The notes: generated from the sequence alone by a model not told the origin. DNA of 45,671 bases from Thermoplasmatota archaeon (GCA_023489425.1 JAMDCG010000112.1:1-45671), one strand, 5' to 3'. Counted from the stretch's first letter, positions 8,630 to 17,616 are shown. Numbers and translations: made by a program.

Positions 8630-9859
8630 TTGTTAAAAATGAAATTTTTAGGAGGAGCAGAAGAAGTAGGTAGGCTAGGAATAATAATCAATATGGACGA
8701 TAAGGTTTTTCAGGTGGATTATGGAGTAATTCCAGAAAAACCACCACTATTTCCATTGCCACCAGAAAAGATTGATGGACTTTTTGTTACGCACTCACAT
8801 CTGGATCATATAGGTGCATTACCTATGTATTACCAGAATGATGGTGTGGATATTTTTGCAACAGAAATGACATCAAACACAGCGAGGCCAATGCTTAACG
8901 ATTCGATCAAGATAACTGCCATAGAAGGTTACGTGGAAAGATTCAATCGTGAGGATGTAGAAAAGATGTACACATTCATGAATCAGACAAAATACAACGA
9001 GAAGATAGTTCTTGATGAAGTGAATGTCACACCATATTCCGCAGGACATATACCCGGTTCAACAATGTGGAAATTTGAGAATTCTGATGAAGTAATGGTT
9101 ACCGGTGACCTGTATACAGGAGATTCAAAACTCTTAACAGGGGCAAAACCGAGGAAGATAAGGAATCTCGTAATTGAGAGTACATACGCCGGTAAGAATC
9201 ACGAAGACAGAGAGGAAGTTAGAAAAAGATTGAGAGAAAGAGTATCTGAAATTGTAGAACATGGTGGAAAAGTAATACTTCCTTCATTTGCAATGGGAAG
9301 AATGCAGGAACTTATAATGTCTCTCTCTGACCTGCCTTACAAGATTGCAACAGATGGAATGGGCAACCTGATAACAAGCATTTATCTGAATACTCCCGGA
9401 TACCTTAGATCTGACAGGGAATTCAGAAAATCTCTGTCCAGCGTAAAGGCGATAAGAGGCAAGAGGATGAGGGAGAACATAGATTCTGCAGATGTAATCA
9501 TTTCCACATCAGGAATGCTGGATGGTGGACCAGCACTCTCATACATAGAAAAGTATGTGCATGATGACAAAAGTGCCATTTTCATGACGGGATACCAGGT
9601 AGAGGGAACAAACGGCAGGAACCTTATGGAAAAAGGAACACTGAATCTATCGGGAGTAGAAGTAAAGCCTGATATGGCAGTGGAATTTTTCGATATGTCC
9701 GCTCACGCCGGTCACGATGAACTGGTCTCATTCATAAAGGGATGCCAGCCAGAGAACGTGATTCTATGTCATGGTGATCAGAGAGAGGCCATTGTGGATG
9801 ATCTCGGGAATTACAACGTGATATTGCCATACAATGGAAAGGAATTCACAATAGACTGA
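8630..9859 (+). CDS. Beta-CASP metallo-beta-lactamase ribonuclease (aCPSF2-like)
   Basis: This 409-residue zinc-dependent nuclease is of the CPSF73/Int11 type without N-terminal KH domains, so it matches the short archaeal aCPSF2 class. Motif 2 is HSHLDHIG (about 56-63), followed by SAGHIPGS and TGDLYTGDSKLL. The beta-CASP motifs are visible as IESTYAG, LPSFAMGRMQE, STSGMLDGGPAL, and SAHAGHDEL with a final CHGD. Family members cleave RNA and may trim 5' ends or act in 3'-end formation. TTG at 8630 has GAGGT 7 nt upstream; an in-frame ATG follows at 8639. It sits 2 nt after mtnP. Confidence 0.88.
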   Translation: MLKMKFLGGAEEVGRLGIIINMDDKVFQVDYGVIPEKPPLFPLPPEKIDGLFVTHSHLDHIGALPMYYQNDGVDIFATEMTSNTARPMLNDSIKITAIEGYVERFNREDVEKMYTFMNQTKYNEKIVLDEVNVTPYSAGHIPGSTMWKFENSDEVMVTGDLYTGDSKLLTGAKPRKIRNLVIESTYAGKNHEDREEVRKRLRERVSEIVEHGGKVILPSFAMGRMQELIMSLSDLPYKIATDGMGNLITSIYLNTPGYLRSDREFRKSLSSVKAIRGKRMRENIDSADVIISTSGMLDGGPALSYIEKYVHDDKSAIFMTGYQVEGTNGRNLMEKGTLNLSGVEVKPDMAVEFFDMSAHAGHDELVSFIKGCQPENVILCHGDQREAIVDDLGNYNVILPYNGKEFTID

Positions 9860-9878
9860 AAAATATACTCTCTTCTTT

Positions 9879-10481
9879 TCATCCTAAAAGTGCTGTTACT
9901 GCGGTAATCATGAACTGTATCGCAAAAGCAGCAACAAAAAGACCGAAAATCCTGGTAATTGCTTTCATGGACTTATCGCCAAGTGCTTTTGATATTGGTG
10001 TAGCAAAGGAAAATAGGACGAGAACAACCACGAATATGATAACGACAGAAATAATGGTATAGCCCATGGAAACATAACTTTTTCTTGCCAGTATTATAAC
10101 AAGGGAAATTGCACCAGGGCCAGCCAGTAATGGTGTTGCAAATGGAACAATTCCAAGGTCCGGGTTCTTGAAGGTCTTGCCCGTTGATTTCGGGCGATCT
10201 CCTTCTCTTACCATTTCAATTCCCATTATCAGTAGAATGATCCCTCCTGCAATCTCTATGGCGTTGATTGATATTCCCATTAAAGATAGTACATAATAAC
10301 CGGCCACAGTAAAAAATACAAGTATCAGGCTTCCATAGATGAAAGCATCCTTGGCAGCAGTCCTTTTTTCCTGCTCAGAATAATCTGATGTCATGGTAAG
10401 GAAAAGGGCCATGGTCCCAAAGGGATCTATTACAATAAAAAGGGGAAAAAATACATCAACGAAAGATACTCCCAGGGACAT
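9879..10481 (-). CDS. MarC-family integral membrane protein
   Basis: This protein of about 200 residues has six predicted membrane helices and the MarC/UPF0056 signatures. Near the N-terminus is FPLFIVIDPFGTMALFLTMT, mid-protein is GGIILLIMGIEM, and then PFATPLLAGPGAIS. The physiological substrate is unknown for the family; the original drug-resistance link was not upheld. ATG at 10481 is chosen; an in-frame GTG at 10487 is possible. It is divergent from agl3, and the roughly 120-bp space between them holds TATA-like sequences for both directions. Confidence 0.9.
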   Translation of the reverse strand: MSLGVSFVDVFFPLFIVIDPFGTMALFLTMTSDYSEQEKRTAAKDAFIYGSLILVFFTVAGYYVLSLMGISINAIEIAGGIILLIMGIEMVREGDRPKSTGKTFKNPDLGIVPFATPLLAGPGAISLVIILARKSYVSMGYTIISVVIIFVVVLVLFSFATPISKALGDKSMKAITRIFGLFVAAFAIQFMITAVTALLG

Positions 10482-10605
10482 GTTCACCGATTGTATTTAA
10501 ATATAATACTTTTTCATAAATATACATTTTTGACGATTAATAACTTTATCCCGATCACTAATCAATTGGAATATATTATAACGAGGATTAACTTTCCCTA
10601 AAATA

Positions 10606-11775
10606 ATGAAAGTCGCAATACTTGGAATTGACGGTTACATAGGATGGCCACTGGCCATGAGGCTCATGAGCAGGGGACATGAGGTCATAGGCGTTGATTC
10701 ACTTTACACAAGAAGGAGAGTTTCAGAGGTACATTCTGATTCAGTCACGCCAATATCATCAATGGAAGATAGGATCAAAACAGCAGAAGAAAAGGGGCTT
10801 GGAAAAATAAAATTCTATAAGGGAGATGTGAACGATCCTGATTTTCTTTACAGGGTTGTCAGCGAAACAAAACCAGATGCTTTCGTGCATCTAGCAGAGC
10901 AGAGATCTGCACCCTACTCCATGATCGGACTGTCACAGGCAAGGGAGACGTTGATGCAGAACATGGGTGGCACACTAAACCTGGTTTATGCGATGAAGGA
11001 TATTGTACCCAAAGCCCATCTGCTAAAGCTTGGAACCATGGGTGAATACGGTACACCGAATATTGATATTCCTGAGGGATTCTTCAATGTAAAATACAAC
11101 GGCAGGGAAGATTATCTGCCTTTCCCAAAGTTTGCAGGCTCCTGGTACCACTGGAGCAAGGTGCATGATACAAACAACCTGATGTTTGCAAACAGGGTGT
11201 GGAAGCTGAAGATAACAGATGTGATGCAGGGTGTGGTATACGGAACGCAGACAAGTGAGATCAAAAAGTACGATCTCCATACAAGATTTGATATTGATGA
11301 GGTATGGGGTACAGCACTGAACAGGTTCTGCACACAGGCCGTACTGGGTTATCCTCTGACAGCATACGGAAAAGGGAACCAGAGAAGGGGATTTCTTTCA
11401 CTTGATGACAGCATTTCATGCCTTACACTGGGCATTGAGAAGGAGCCTGCAGATGGTGAGTACAGGGTATACAACCAGTTTGACGAGCACTATTCCATCA
11501 ACGAACTGACTGAACTTGTGAGCAGGAGAGCAAAGGCATTATTTGACAGGGATGTTGAAATAAAGCATTATCCCAATCCAAGGGTCGAAAAGGAGGATCA
11601 CTATTACAATCCTGAACATAAAAAACTGAAAGAGCTTGGATATAAACCTGGCAGAAGCCTTCCTGAGGATATAGACACAATACTGAAGGATGTAGAGAAG
11701 TTCAAGGAAAAAGCAGAAAGCCTCAGAAGTGTAATCGAACCAAAAACAGTATGGGAAAAGAGCAAGGGAAACTAA
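10606..11775 (+). CDS. agl3: UDP-sulfoquinovose synthase (Agl3/SQD1 type)
   Basis: This NAD-dependent SDR enzyme (389 aa) makes UDP-sulfoquinovose from UDP-glucose and sulfite. The Rossmann start is GIDGYIGWPLA (about 7-17). The catalytic Tyr/Lys pair lies in SWYHWSKVHD, followed by QGVVYGTQT, GTALNRFC, YGKGNQRRGF, VYNQF and PNPRVEKEDHYYNP. These follow the plant/cyanobacterial SQD1 pattern closely. In Sulfolobus Agl3 supplies sulfoquinovose for N-glycans and sulfolipid. TATA-like ATATATTA at 10571-10578 gives a nearly leaderless transcript with ATG 10606. The nucleotidyltransferase at 17617-18345 could provide its UDP-glucose. Confidence 0.93.
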   Translation: MKVAILGIDGYIGWPLAMRLMSRGHEVIGVDSLYTRRRVSEVHSDSVTPISSMEDRIKTAEEKGLGKIKFYKGDVNDPDFLYRVVSETKPDAFVHLAEQRSAPYSMIGLSQARETLMQNMGGTLNLVYAMKDIVPKAHLLKLGTMGEYGTPNIDIPEGFFNVKYNGREDYLPFPKFAGSWYHWSKVHDTNNLMFANRVWKLKITDVMQGVVYGTQTSEIKKYDLHTRFDIDEVWGTALNRFCTQAVLGYPLTAYGKGNQRRGFLSLDDSISCLTLGIEKEPADGEYRVYNQFDEHYSINELTELVSRRAKALFDRDVEIKHYPNPRVEKEDHYYNPEHKKLKELGYKPGRSLPEDIDTILKDVEKFKEKAESLRSVIEPKTVWEKSKGN

Positions 11776-11910
11776 ATTTGTTCATCTCATAATAACTTCG
11801 ATTAAGTTGTTTTCATACTATCACGTAAAAGAAGTGGATAAAACTGCCCTAAAGTTCTATGCCATTCATCATATGCAATCTTTATTAATGATTTCAATAT
11901 TACTTTTTCA

Positions 11911-13368
11911 ATGACTTCTAGTAGAAAGAGTGATGGAATTATGAAATTTGCAGTTATAGCTATTTCACTACTTACAGTTATGGTCTTTGCATTCACCTTT
12001 TCTGGCGCTCCTTCAGCAAGCAGCCAAAAGGCTGTCATAGTTACTCCAAGCGTGGTACAAAACAGTACAGTATACAAATATCAGTGGATGAACGACACCT
12101 CTTCTACTGCACCTCTGCCTGTTAGCAACTCCACGATGGCCTGTTTTACTCCAAACAAGGAGGCAATAATGTTTGGTGGGATCACTGTAGTTAATGAGAC
12201 TATCGTCAGTGGAAAATCAACATCATTTATGTTGGTTAAGAAAACAGTTAACGAAACCTGGATATATAACTCTCAAACGTGGACTGAATTAACAACTTCA
12301 AGCAGCATACCAGGACTGGAAGGTTCAACAATGAACTTCTATCCAAGAGGCGATGACATAGTGCTGTTCGGTGGGGAAAATATCACATCAAGCGGGAAAA
12401 TGGTTCTAACAAACCAGACATGGATATTTACTGGATTTGCCTGGACACCGCTGAAGGGTCTTGTAGTTGCACCTTCAGCTAGGGCTTTTGCATCATCGGC
12501 CTATTCTAATAGCATAAGTTCAATCGTCTTATTTGGAGGAAACACAAGTTCCGGGTTATCAAACAGTACATGGATATTCAAGGACAATTCATGGAAAAAA
12601 GTTACAACAACAGGGCAGATTCCAGCAATGGAAGGATCAACAATGGAATCTCTTCCAGATGGTAACATACTCCTATACGGTGGGTTCAATGGTACTTATT
12701 CTGATTCAACATGGTTGCTTAATGTGACAACAATGCACTGGAAAAACCTCAATCTAAACAACAATCCAGGGAAACTTGCATTTTCACATCTTAAATATTT
12801 CTCCTTTAACAACTTCCTTCTACTTTACGGTGGTGTAAATTCCAACGGCGTTGCAACAAATAGCAGCTGGATGTTTTCACCTGTTTCAATGACATGGGAG
12901 AATATGAATATAAATGCTCCAGCACCGGCATATGGCCAGAGCATGTCTGTTCTTGAAGCAAACGATACAATTGTACTGTACGGAGGGTTAAGCACAAGCA
13001 CAAATTCCTACATAAATTACACATACCAGTTCCAAAATAATACCTATAACTGGATAGAATTCCAGGAATCAGGATTACCAAGTAATGCAACCTGGGGAAT
13101 AACTCTTAATTCAAAATCTGTCACAACAACTTCAAATGAAGTCGAATTCCTTTTGATGGCCGGTACATATGGATACACAACCATTGCACCAAGTGGATAT
13201 ACAGGGCAGTCCGGTAATGTGACCATGTATGCATCATTCATCACGCAAAGTGTATCGTTCAGTAAGATTCCCAGCTTCTTCTATTATACATACGGCTTAA
13301 TAGCAGGCATAATAATTGTGATTGTAGCATACCTGGGTAGCCTGGCTTACAGAAAGATACTGAAATAA
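11911..13368 (+). CDS. Secreted, membrane-anchored kelch-repeat protein
   Basis: This 485-residue protein begins with a signal or anchor helix (about 12-28, after a basic MTSSRKSDG) and ends in a C-terminal membrane helix (about 457-478) with a basic tail. The ectodomain is a beta-propeller of at least five to six kelch-like blades, each with a hydrophobic-(F/Y)GG turn (IMFGG, VLFGG, IVLFGG, LLYGG, LLYGG, VLYGG) and a trailing W-x-F or W-x-L strand. A short module follows: FQESGLPSNATWGITLN plus a YGYTTIAPSGY strand. That module recurs in the two giant proteins at 38.5-45.7 kb. Many NxS/T sequons are present. TTTATTA at 11881-11887 supports leaderless ATG 11911. The function is unknown, probably cell-surface binding. 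Confidence 0.8.
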   Translation: MTSSRKSDGIMKFAVIAISLLTVMVFAFTFSGAPSASSQKAVIVTPSVVQNSTVYKYQWMNDTSSTAPLPVSNSTMACFTPNKEAIMFGGITVVNETIVSGKSTSFMLVKKTVNETWIYNSQTWTELTTSSSIPGLEGSTMNFYPRGDDIVLFGGENITSSGKMVLTNQTWIFTGFAWTPLKGLVVAPSARAFASSAYSNSISSIVLFGGNTSSGLSNSTWIFKDNSWKKVTTTGQIPAMEGSTMESLPDGNILLYGGFNGTYSDSTWLLNVTTMHWKNLNLNNNPGKLAFSHLKYFSFNNFLLLYGGVNSNGVATNSSWMFSPVSMTWENMNINAPAPAYGQSMSVLEANDTIVLYGGLSTSTNSYINYTYQFQNNTYNWIEFQESGLPSNATWGITLNSKSVTTTSNEVEFLLMAGTYGYTTIAPSGYTGQSGNVTMYASFITQSVSFSKIPSFFYYTYGLIAGIIIVIVAYLGSLAYRKILK

Positions 13369-13467
13369 AAATATGGGTTAAAGGGCCTATATTAGAAATT
13401 TTTATAATTAACACTTTTTTAAGTTTGAGTATATACACATTAAAATGGTGTGTAATTGATATTAGAA

Positions 13468-13491
13468 ATATATATATATATATATATATAT
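13468..13491. repeat. (AT)12 microsatellite at the promoter position of a secreted-protein gene
   Basis: An uninterrupted (AT)12 tract of 24 bp ends 20 bp before the ATG at 13512. For a leaderless start the TATA box centre is expected about 26 nt upstream, near 13485, which lies inside the tract. A second short TATA-like element (about 13499-13506) is only about 10 nt from the ATG. The tract is the longest simple repeat I saw in the window. Slippage could change promoter strength or spacing; this is inference. Confidence 0.85.
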
Positions 13492-13511
13492 GTTAAACTT
13501 ATATAATACTC

Positions 13512-14390
13512 ATGAAGAAAATTAGGATTCTTCTTGTAACCTTTTTGATCTTATTTTCAATGGTAACAATAGGATTTGGACTTTCTCTCTATAATCAAAG
13601 TAATAAAGATGGGTCGAAGGAAAATATGGATTTATTCACCACTGCAAATTCAGATTGCGGAGCCTCAGTCAAATATTTGTGTAGCAGGGAGACAAGAATA
13701 AATAATGATGGCAATTGCTTGCAAACGTACATAACAGGTTTTTTGGTTACCTATTGTTCTAATCAGTTTATAGCCTATATTGTTGAAAATCAGTATTCTG
13801 CCAGCATTACCAGATCTTGTGAATTAGCAGGGGGATTAAATACAAATGCAATTTGTCCTCAATGGACAGGACACGTTTGTATGGAATATGCTGCCTACTC
13901 CAATGAACCCAAGAGTCCAAATAATCCACCATCATCCTGGGAATTTAATCCCAACTCGATTTCTCAATATGCATCACCTAATAATCAAATCTTGTGGGGA
14001 GAAACTACAGAAGTAACAGTTACCTATGGAATTAAAGCAGGTGCAACAGATGAAGGTATTGGGATTACGGGGACATACTCATATGCTAGTTCTTTCTCCC
14101 AATATGAATTTTGTATAGAGCCATTAATTTTGGAGCACAATGAAGTAGAGTGGCAATACTCAGATAATCAGGGACTACATTCAACGCCCTACTCATCTAC
14201 CACATATCTATTGACCATGATCAATGTCCCAGATAGCAGTATCTATCAACATATATATTTGAAGTCATATGGGGAGTTTAGATCAATTTCGTGCACCACA
14301 TCTGGTGCATGTGGATACATACAATCATCTCCAACCTCACAAATGACAGTGTGCACCGGAGGTGGGTTTAATTTTGACATAGAAAATTAG
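13512..14390 (+). CDS. Secreted cysteine-rich protein, first gene of the ABC operon
   Basis: I do not recognise this 292-residue protein. It has an N-terminal signal helix (about 5-25, after MKKIR) and then an ectodomain with 11 cysteines, an unusually high number. Pairs such as the CTTSGAC segment near the C-terminus suggest disulfides. The C-terminal half is beta-strand and glycine rich (for example TDEGIGITGTYSYASSF) and could form amphipathic hairpins. No C-terminal anchor or enzyme motif is evident. It precedes by 49 nt a tightly overlapping set of ABC transporter and membrane-protein genes. An exported toxin or bacteriocin-like effector, or a binding protein for the transporter, are both possible; neither is proven. 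Base composition is AT-rich compared with neighbours. Confidence 0.75.
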   Translation: MKKIRILLVTFLILFSMVTIGFGLSLYNQSNKDGSKENMDLFTTANSDCGASVKYLCSRETRINNDGNCLQTYITGFLVTYCSNQFIAYIVENQYSASITRSCELAGGLNTNAICPQWTGHVCMEYAAYSNEPKSPNNPPSSWEFNPNSISQYASPNNQILWGETTEVTVTYGIKAGATDEGIGITGTYSYASSFSQYEFCIEPLILEHNEVEWQYSDNQGLHSTPYSSTTYLLTMINVPDSSIYQHIYLKSYGEFRSISCTTSGACGYIQSSPTSQMTVCTGGGFNFDIEN

Positions 14391-14439
14391 AACAAGAAAA
14401 TATAATATAAAAATAATAATATGAGTTCAGGGATGTATT

Positions 14440-15324
14440 ATGAATAAAAAAAGAGCAATATTCATTGCAATCATCGTATTCCTATTAATAGCATTGGGTA
14501 TATTTTATTACATAGGAGCCCATAAAAAAACGGATATTGTAATTCTTATTACTCCAGTTAAATCCACTGTAACTCAGGGACGCAACCTAACATTCACTAT
14601 CATATCTACTGGCGGAGGTTTAAAATATTTCTCAAGAGGACCTGGATGTTGTAAGAATAATAATGCTTACTTAACTCTGAAATATTTGGGACCATCCAAA
14701 AACTCACAATGTTATAGATCTGGGATTCCAGGTGACTTTAATACCACTACATGTTTCAACCTGAAATCAAAGGTACCATTCAACATTTCATACAATCATC
14801 CAGACACAACCACTGAATGGAATGTTACTTATCCACATACTCAGCCACTTGAAAATTTTAGTCTAGGCATGGCGCCAGTAGGGTATTATAAACTATGCTA
14901 TCCTAATTTAATTCTTTGTACCTACAATGTATATGGAATTCCATGTATGTTTAAAGGAGAAAGTAGAGTTGAATATTCAACAGAACTAATAAAAGTTAAT
15001 GGAATCTATATGAAATTAAACGAAACTCTCAACTCTGTTGACATTGGAAGAATTTCATCACGTTTAAGCATAATGAATAATACTCCTAAAAACCTCAACT
15101 TAGACTCATTAAATTATACTTTCTTTGCTAAAGTATCAGAAGAAAATAACGGAACCTATAATAATTATAAATTAGAGGAAATGACTTTACATTTAAATTT
15201 TCCAACAAACGAAACGATTAATTTCACCAAATTATTCATTTCTCAAGGGTCCAATGGTAAAGTTATTGTCTTTAGTTATTCAATATATATTTTCAATAGA
15301 ACTCTATGGGGGTTGATTTCCTGA
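14440..15324 (+). CDS. Membrane-anchored, sequon- and cysteine-rich ectodomain protein
   Basis: This 294-residue protein has one N-terminal membrane helix (about 6-26, after MNKKR) and an extracytoplasmic domain. The domain holds seven cysteines (including an adjacent pair in GPGCCKN) and about twelve N-glycosylation sequons, a very high density. It starts with strands reminiscent of an Ig-like fold (TPVKSTVTQGRNLTFTIIST). No family is recognised. Its end overlaps the ATPase start by 19 bases, so it is coupled to the transporter. An AT-rich stretch (14401-14420) could be a second promoter, allowing this gene and the transporter to be expressed apart from the upstream secreted protein. A role as an accessory or immunity subunit of the transporter is inferred from position only. 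Confidence 0.75.
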   Translation: MNKKRAIFIAIIVFLLIALGIFYYIGAHKKTDIVILITPVKSTVTQGRNLTFTIISTGGGLKYFSRGPGCCKNNNAYLTLKYLGPSKNSQCYRSGIPGDFNTTTCFNLKSKVPFNISYNHPDTTTEWNVTYPHTQPLENFSLGMAPVGYYKLCYPNLILCTYNVYGIPCMFKGESRVEYSTELIKVNGIYMKLNETLNSVDIGRISSRLSIMNNTPKNLNLDSLNYTFFAKVSEENNGTYNNYKLEEMTLHLNFPTNETINFTKLFISQGSNGKVIVFSYSIYIFNRTLWGLIS

Positions 15325-16181
15325 CGACTCCAAATAGCAGTATTATATCATTGGAATGCGACAATATAACCAAGAAGTATGGAGTTTTTAAAAAAACAAT
15401 TGCAATTCATAATCTAGGCATAAAGGAGTTAGGTGGAACCTGTGTTTCCTTAGTTGGCCCCAATGGTGCAGGAAAATCAACTATTTTAAAGGTATTATCG
15501 GGATCCATAAGGAAATATGATGGTAAGGTTACTGTCAGTGGAAGTGTGGGTTACTGCCCTGAAATCTCTGTTAATTTCGATTTCATGAGTGCTGAGGAAA
15601 ATCTTTCTTATTTTTACCCACATAATATTGATAAAATTAAGTATATACTGACTAGATTAAATCTGAATACTGGAAAAAAACCAATATCTTCGTTTTCAAA
15701 AGGAATGAAAAGAAAGCTAGATCTGGCAAGAAGCCTAATCCTTGGTTCTGAAATAATCCTTATGGATGAACCCTTTGATGGATTGGATGCGGAGAGTTCA
15801 AAAGAACTATCCAAAATCATCGAAGATCTAAAAAGAGAAGGGAAGTTAATTCTTATAACAAGTCATGATTTACACAAAGTTGAAAATGTATCGGATAAAA
15901 TATTGTTCATGAAAGATGGAACCATATTCCAAAAATTAATCCTCAAGCATCTAAATCTATACAGAATAGACTTTACAGGAAATTCTGATTTAATAAGAAA
16001 GAAACTAACAGATTCGAATATAAAAATAGTTGGTGAGACTGGGTTAAATTTTATAATTCAGGTCGATGAGGGGTTAGAAATTTGTAAATTAATCATGAAG
16101 ATTCTTGGTGATGATTGCAAGATAGTTGGCTTTTCAAGGGAATCTCTTGAAAGTATTTACATGAGGGAGCTCTATGGGTAA
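15306..16181 (+). CDS. ABC-2 type transporter, ATP-binding protein
   Basis: This 291-residue cytoplasmic ATPase has Walker A GPNGAGKST (51-59), a Q-loop region GYCPE with Glu in place of Gln, as seen in many ABC-2 exporters, and signature FSKGMKRK (130-137). Walker B is ILMDEPFDGLD (151-161) and the switch His is in TSHD (H187). After the ABC domain come about 75 residues typical of the C-terminal extension of ABC-2 exporter ATPases. It overlaps the gene before it (19 bases) and the permease after it (8 bases). Substrate class cannot be read from the sequence; ABC-2 systems export lipids, peptides, drugs or bacteriocins, or confer immunity to them. Confidence 0.93.
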   Translation: MGVDFLTTPNSSIISLECDNITKKYGVFKKTIAIHNLGIKELGGTCVSLVGPNGAGKSTILKVLSGSIRKYDGKVTVSGSVGYCPEISVNFDFMSAEENLSYFYPHNIDKIKYILTRLNLNTGKKPISSFSKGMKRKLDLARSLILGSEIILMDEPFDGLDAESSKELSKIIEDLKREGKLILITSHDLHKVENVSDKILFMKDGTIFQKLILKHLNLYRIDFTGNSDLIRKKLTDSNIKIVGETGLNFIIQVDEGLEICKLIMKILGDDCKIVGFSRESLESIYMRELYG

Positions 16182-17109
16182 ACATTATTATGCATTTATT
16201 TCCGAATACAGAAGGAATTTCCGTCAGTTTTATAGAGGCTATACATGGGTCATACTTATTTTAATTGTCATAGCTTTTAGTATTTTTTTCACGCAGCCTT
16301 CATATAATTTGATGTTTGCAGGTATTAACTCTCCTATTCCATTATCCTATTTCTATTTAAATTTCTATGCCAATGTATCTTCAGGTGGGATAATCTTTAT
16401 TTGGTTTATCGTTTCATCTCTTGTCGTTTCTGAGGATTCGGAACTTGGGAGATTAGAGATGCTACGGGTAAATAAAATTCCAATTAACACAGTATTGATT
16501 TCAAAAATAGCATGGCTAATGACTTTCTCGTTCTTTGTCATTATTGTTTTAGATATAATATTTTCAATATTTCTTTTCACAAAGTATACTACCTTTCAAT
16601 TGAGGTATCTGGGTCCGATGTTTTCTGTGATGGCACTTTATCTACTGGTATTCATCTTAAGTTCGCTTGAGGGTGTGCTCATTTCCAGCATATTTTCTAA
16701 AAGGTATTATTCCATTTTTGCGGCAATATTAATGTACCTCTCGCTCGGCTTTGTTTCAGATTATTTTCATTCACTTTATATGAATATAAGCAGTCTGAAC
16801 CCAAAGAATGAGATGACCACCAACATTAATGGATTTCTCATTGTTTCAAAGAATTTTTCATTTTTTGATAAATTTATATTCCTGTTTTACCCTGAAAATT
16901 CATACTATTACATCTCAAGGGTGCTTAATGTATTTTCAATTAACGTTGCCACTGACAACTCAATCGCAAATGGGAAATATGCATCCATAAACATTCCATT
17001 ATTATTCTATGGGCAGGAGTACTACTTCATCGTAATATTCTCTTTGATTATTCTAATCTTATTATCACTCATATTTTTAATAAACTGGATAAAACCGAGG
17101 TTGAGGTAA
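16174..17109 (+). CDS. ABC-2 type transporter, permease
   Basis: This 311-residue membrane protein has six predicted helices: about 22-41, 62-87, 108-133, 146-170, 175-195 and 285-306. The last two enclose an extracytoplasmic loop of about 90 residues. A SEDSELGRLEMLRVNKI segment after helix 2 is the cytosolic coupling region usual for ABC-2 permeases. It overlaps the ATPase gene by eight bases and touches the next gene (stop and start share a base), so all are translated from one message. Sequence similarity among such permeases is low; the call rests on topology, the coupling motif and the adjacent ATPase. Confidence 0.87.
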   Translation: MGKHYYAFISEYRRNFRQFYRGYTWVILILIVIAFSIFFTQPSYNLMFAGINSPIPLSYFYLNFYANVSSGGIIFIWFIVSSLVVSEDSELGRLEMLRVNKIPINTVLISKIAWLMTFSFFVIIVLDIIFSIFLFTKYTTFQLRYLGPMFSVMALYLLVFILSSLEGVLISSIFSKRYYSIFAAILMYLSLGFVSDYFHSLYMNISSLNPKNEMTTNINGFLIVSKNFSFFDKFIFLFYPENSYYYISRVLNVFSINVATDNSIANGKYASINIPLLFYGQEYYFIVIFSLIILILLSLIFLINWIKPRLR

Positions 17110-17582
17110 TGAAAATAAGTGATAGAAAATTGAGAATTTTAGTAATATTGGTCGCTCTAATGGCTATTGCTTCCTTCGGCTATTATATGGCTGTTTTTCC
17201 GCGACCTAATGCCGATTCGCATACAAAGTTTAAAACTGGTTCAGGAACTGTATATCTTTTGCGAACTGAAATTAATATAAGGGAACATTCAAACGGAACT
17301 GACGTACGTAGCTTCGAAATCCCTCAGAACGCCTCATTCTTGTATATTTGTGGATATTCAGATAACGCATCAATATGTTTATTCGTTGGTCCAATGAATA
17401 CGAAATATGATAATTATACGACCTTGACCTGCATAAACGATAATAACCAGATCAGTACACTTAGAAAACCTTTAAGTAACGAACCCCATGGATTATATTG
17501 TGTCGGGTATACTTCAATATCGGGCTCTGGGGAAGTCCACATAATAATTTTCTACAACAACAATCCTTATATCTTCGAGTAG
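17109..17582 (+). CDS. Small membrane-anchored cysteine-containing protein, last gene of the ABC operon
   Basis: This 157-residue protein has one N-terminal membrane helix (about 9-28) followed by an extracytoplasmic beta-rich domain. The domain has four cysteines, in YICGYS, SICLFVG, LTCIND and LYCVGYTS, enough for two disulfides. No family is recognised. Its start codon shares one base with the permease stop (TAATG), so it is translationally coupled. Being small, surface-exposed and the last gene, it could be a transporter accessory or an immunity-type protein. Codon use is AT-rich like the rest of the operon and unlike the nucleotidyltransferase gene that converges on it. Confidence 0.72.
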   Translation: MKISDRKLRILVILVALMAIASFGYYMAVFPRPNADSHTKFKTGSGTVYLLRTEINIREHSNGTDVRSFEIPQNASFLYICGYSDNASICLFVGPMNTKYDNYTTLTCINDNNQISTLRKPLSNEPHGLYCVGYTSISGSGEVHIIIFYNNNPYIFE

Positions 17583-17616
17583 TTCAAGTTAGAAATTATT
17601 CAATAATTCCTTTATA

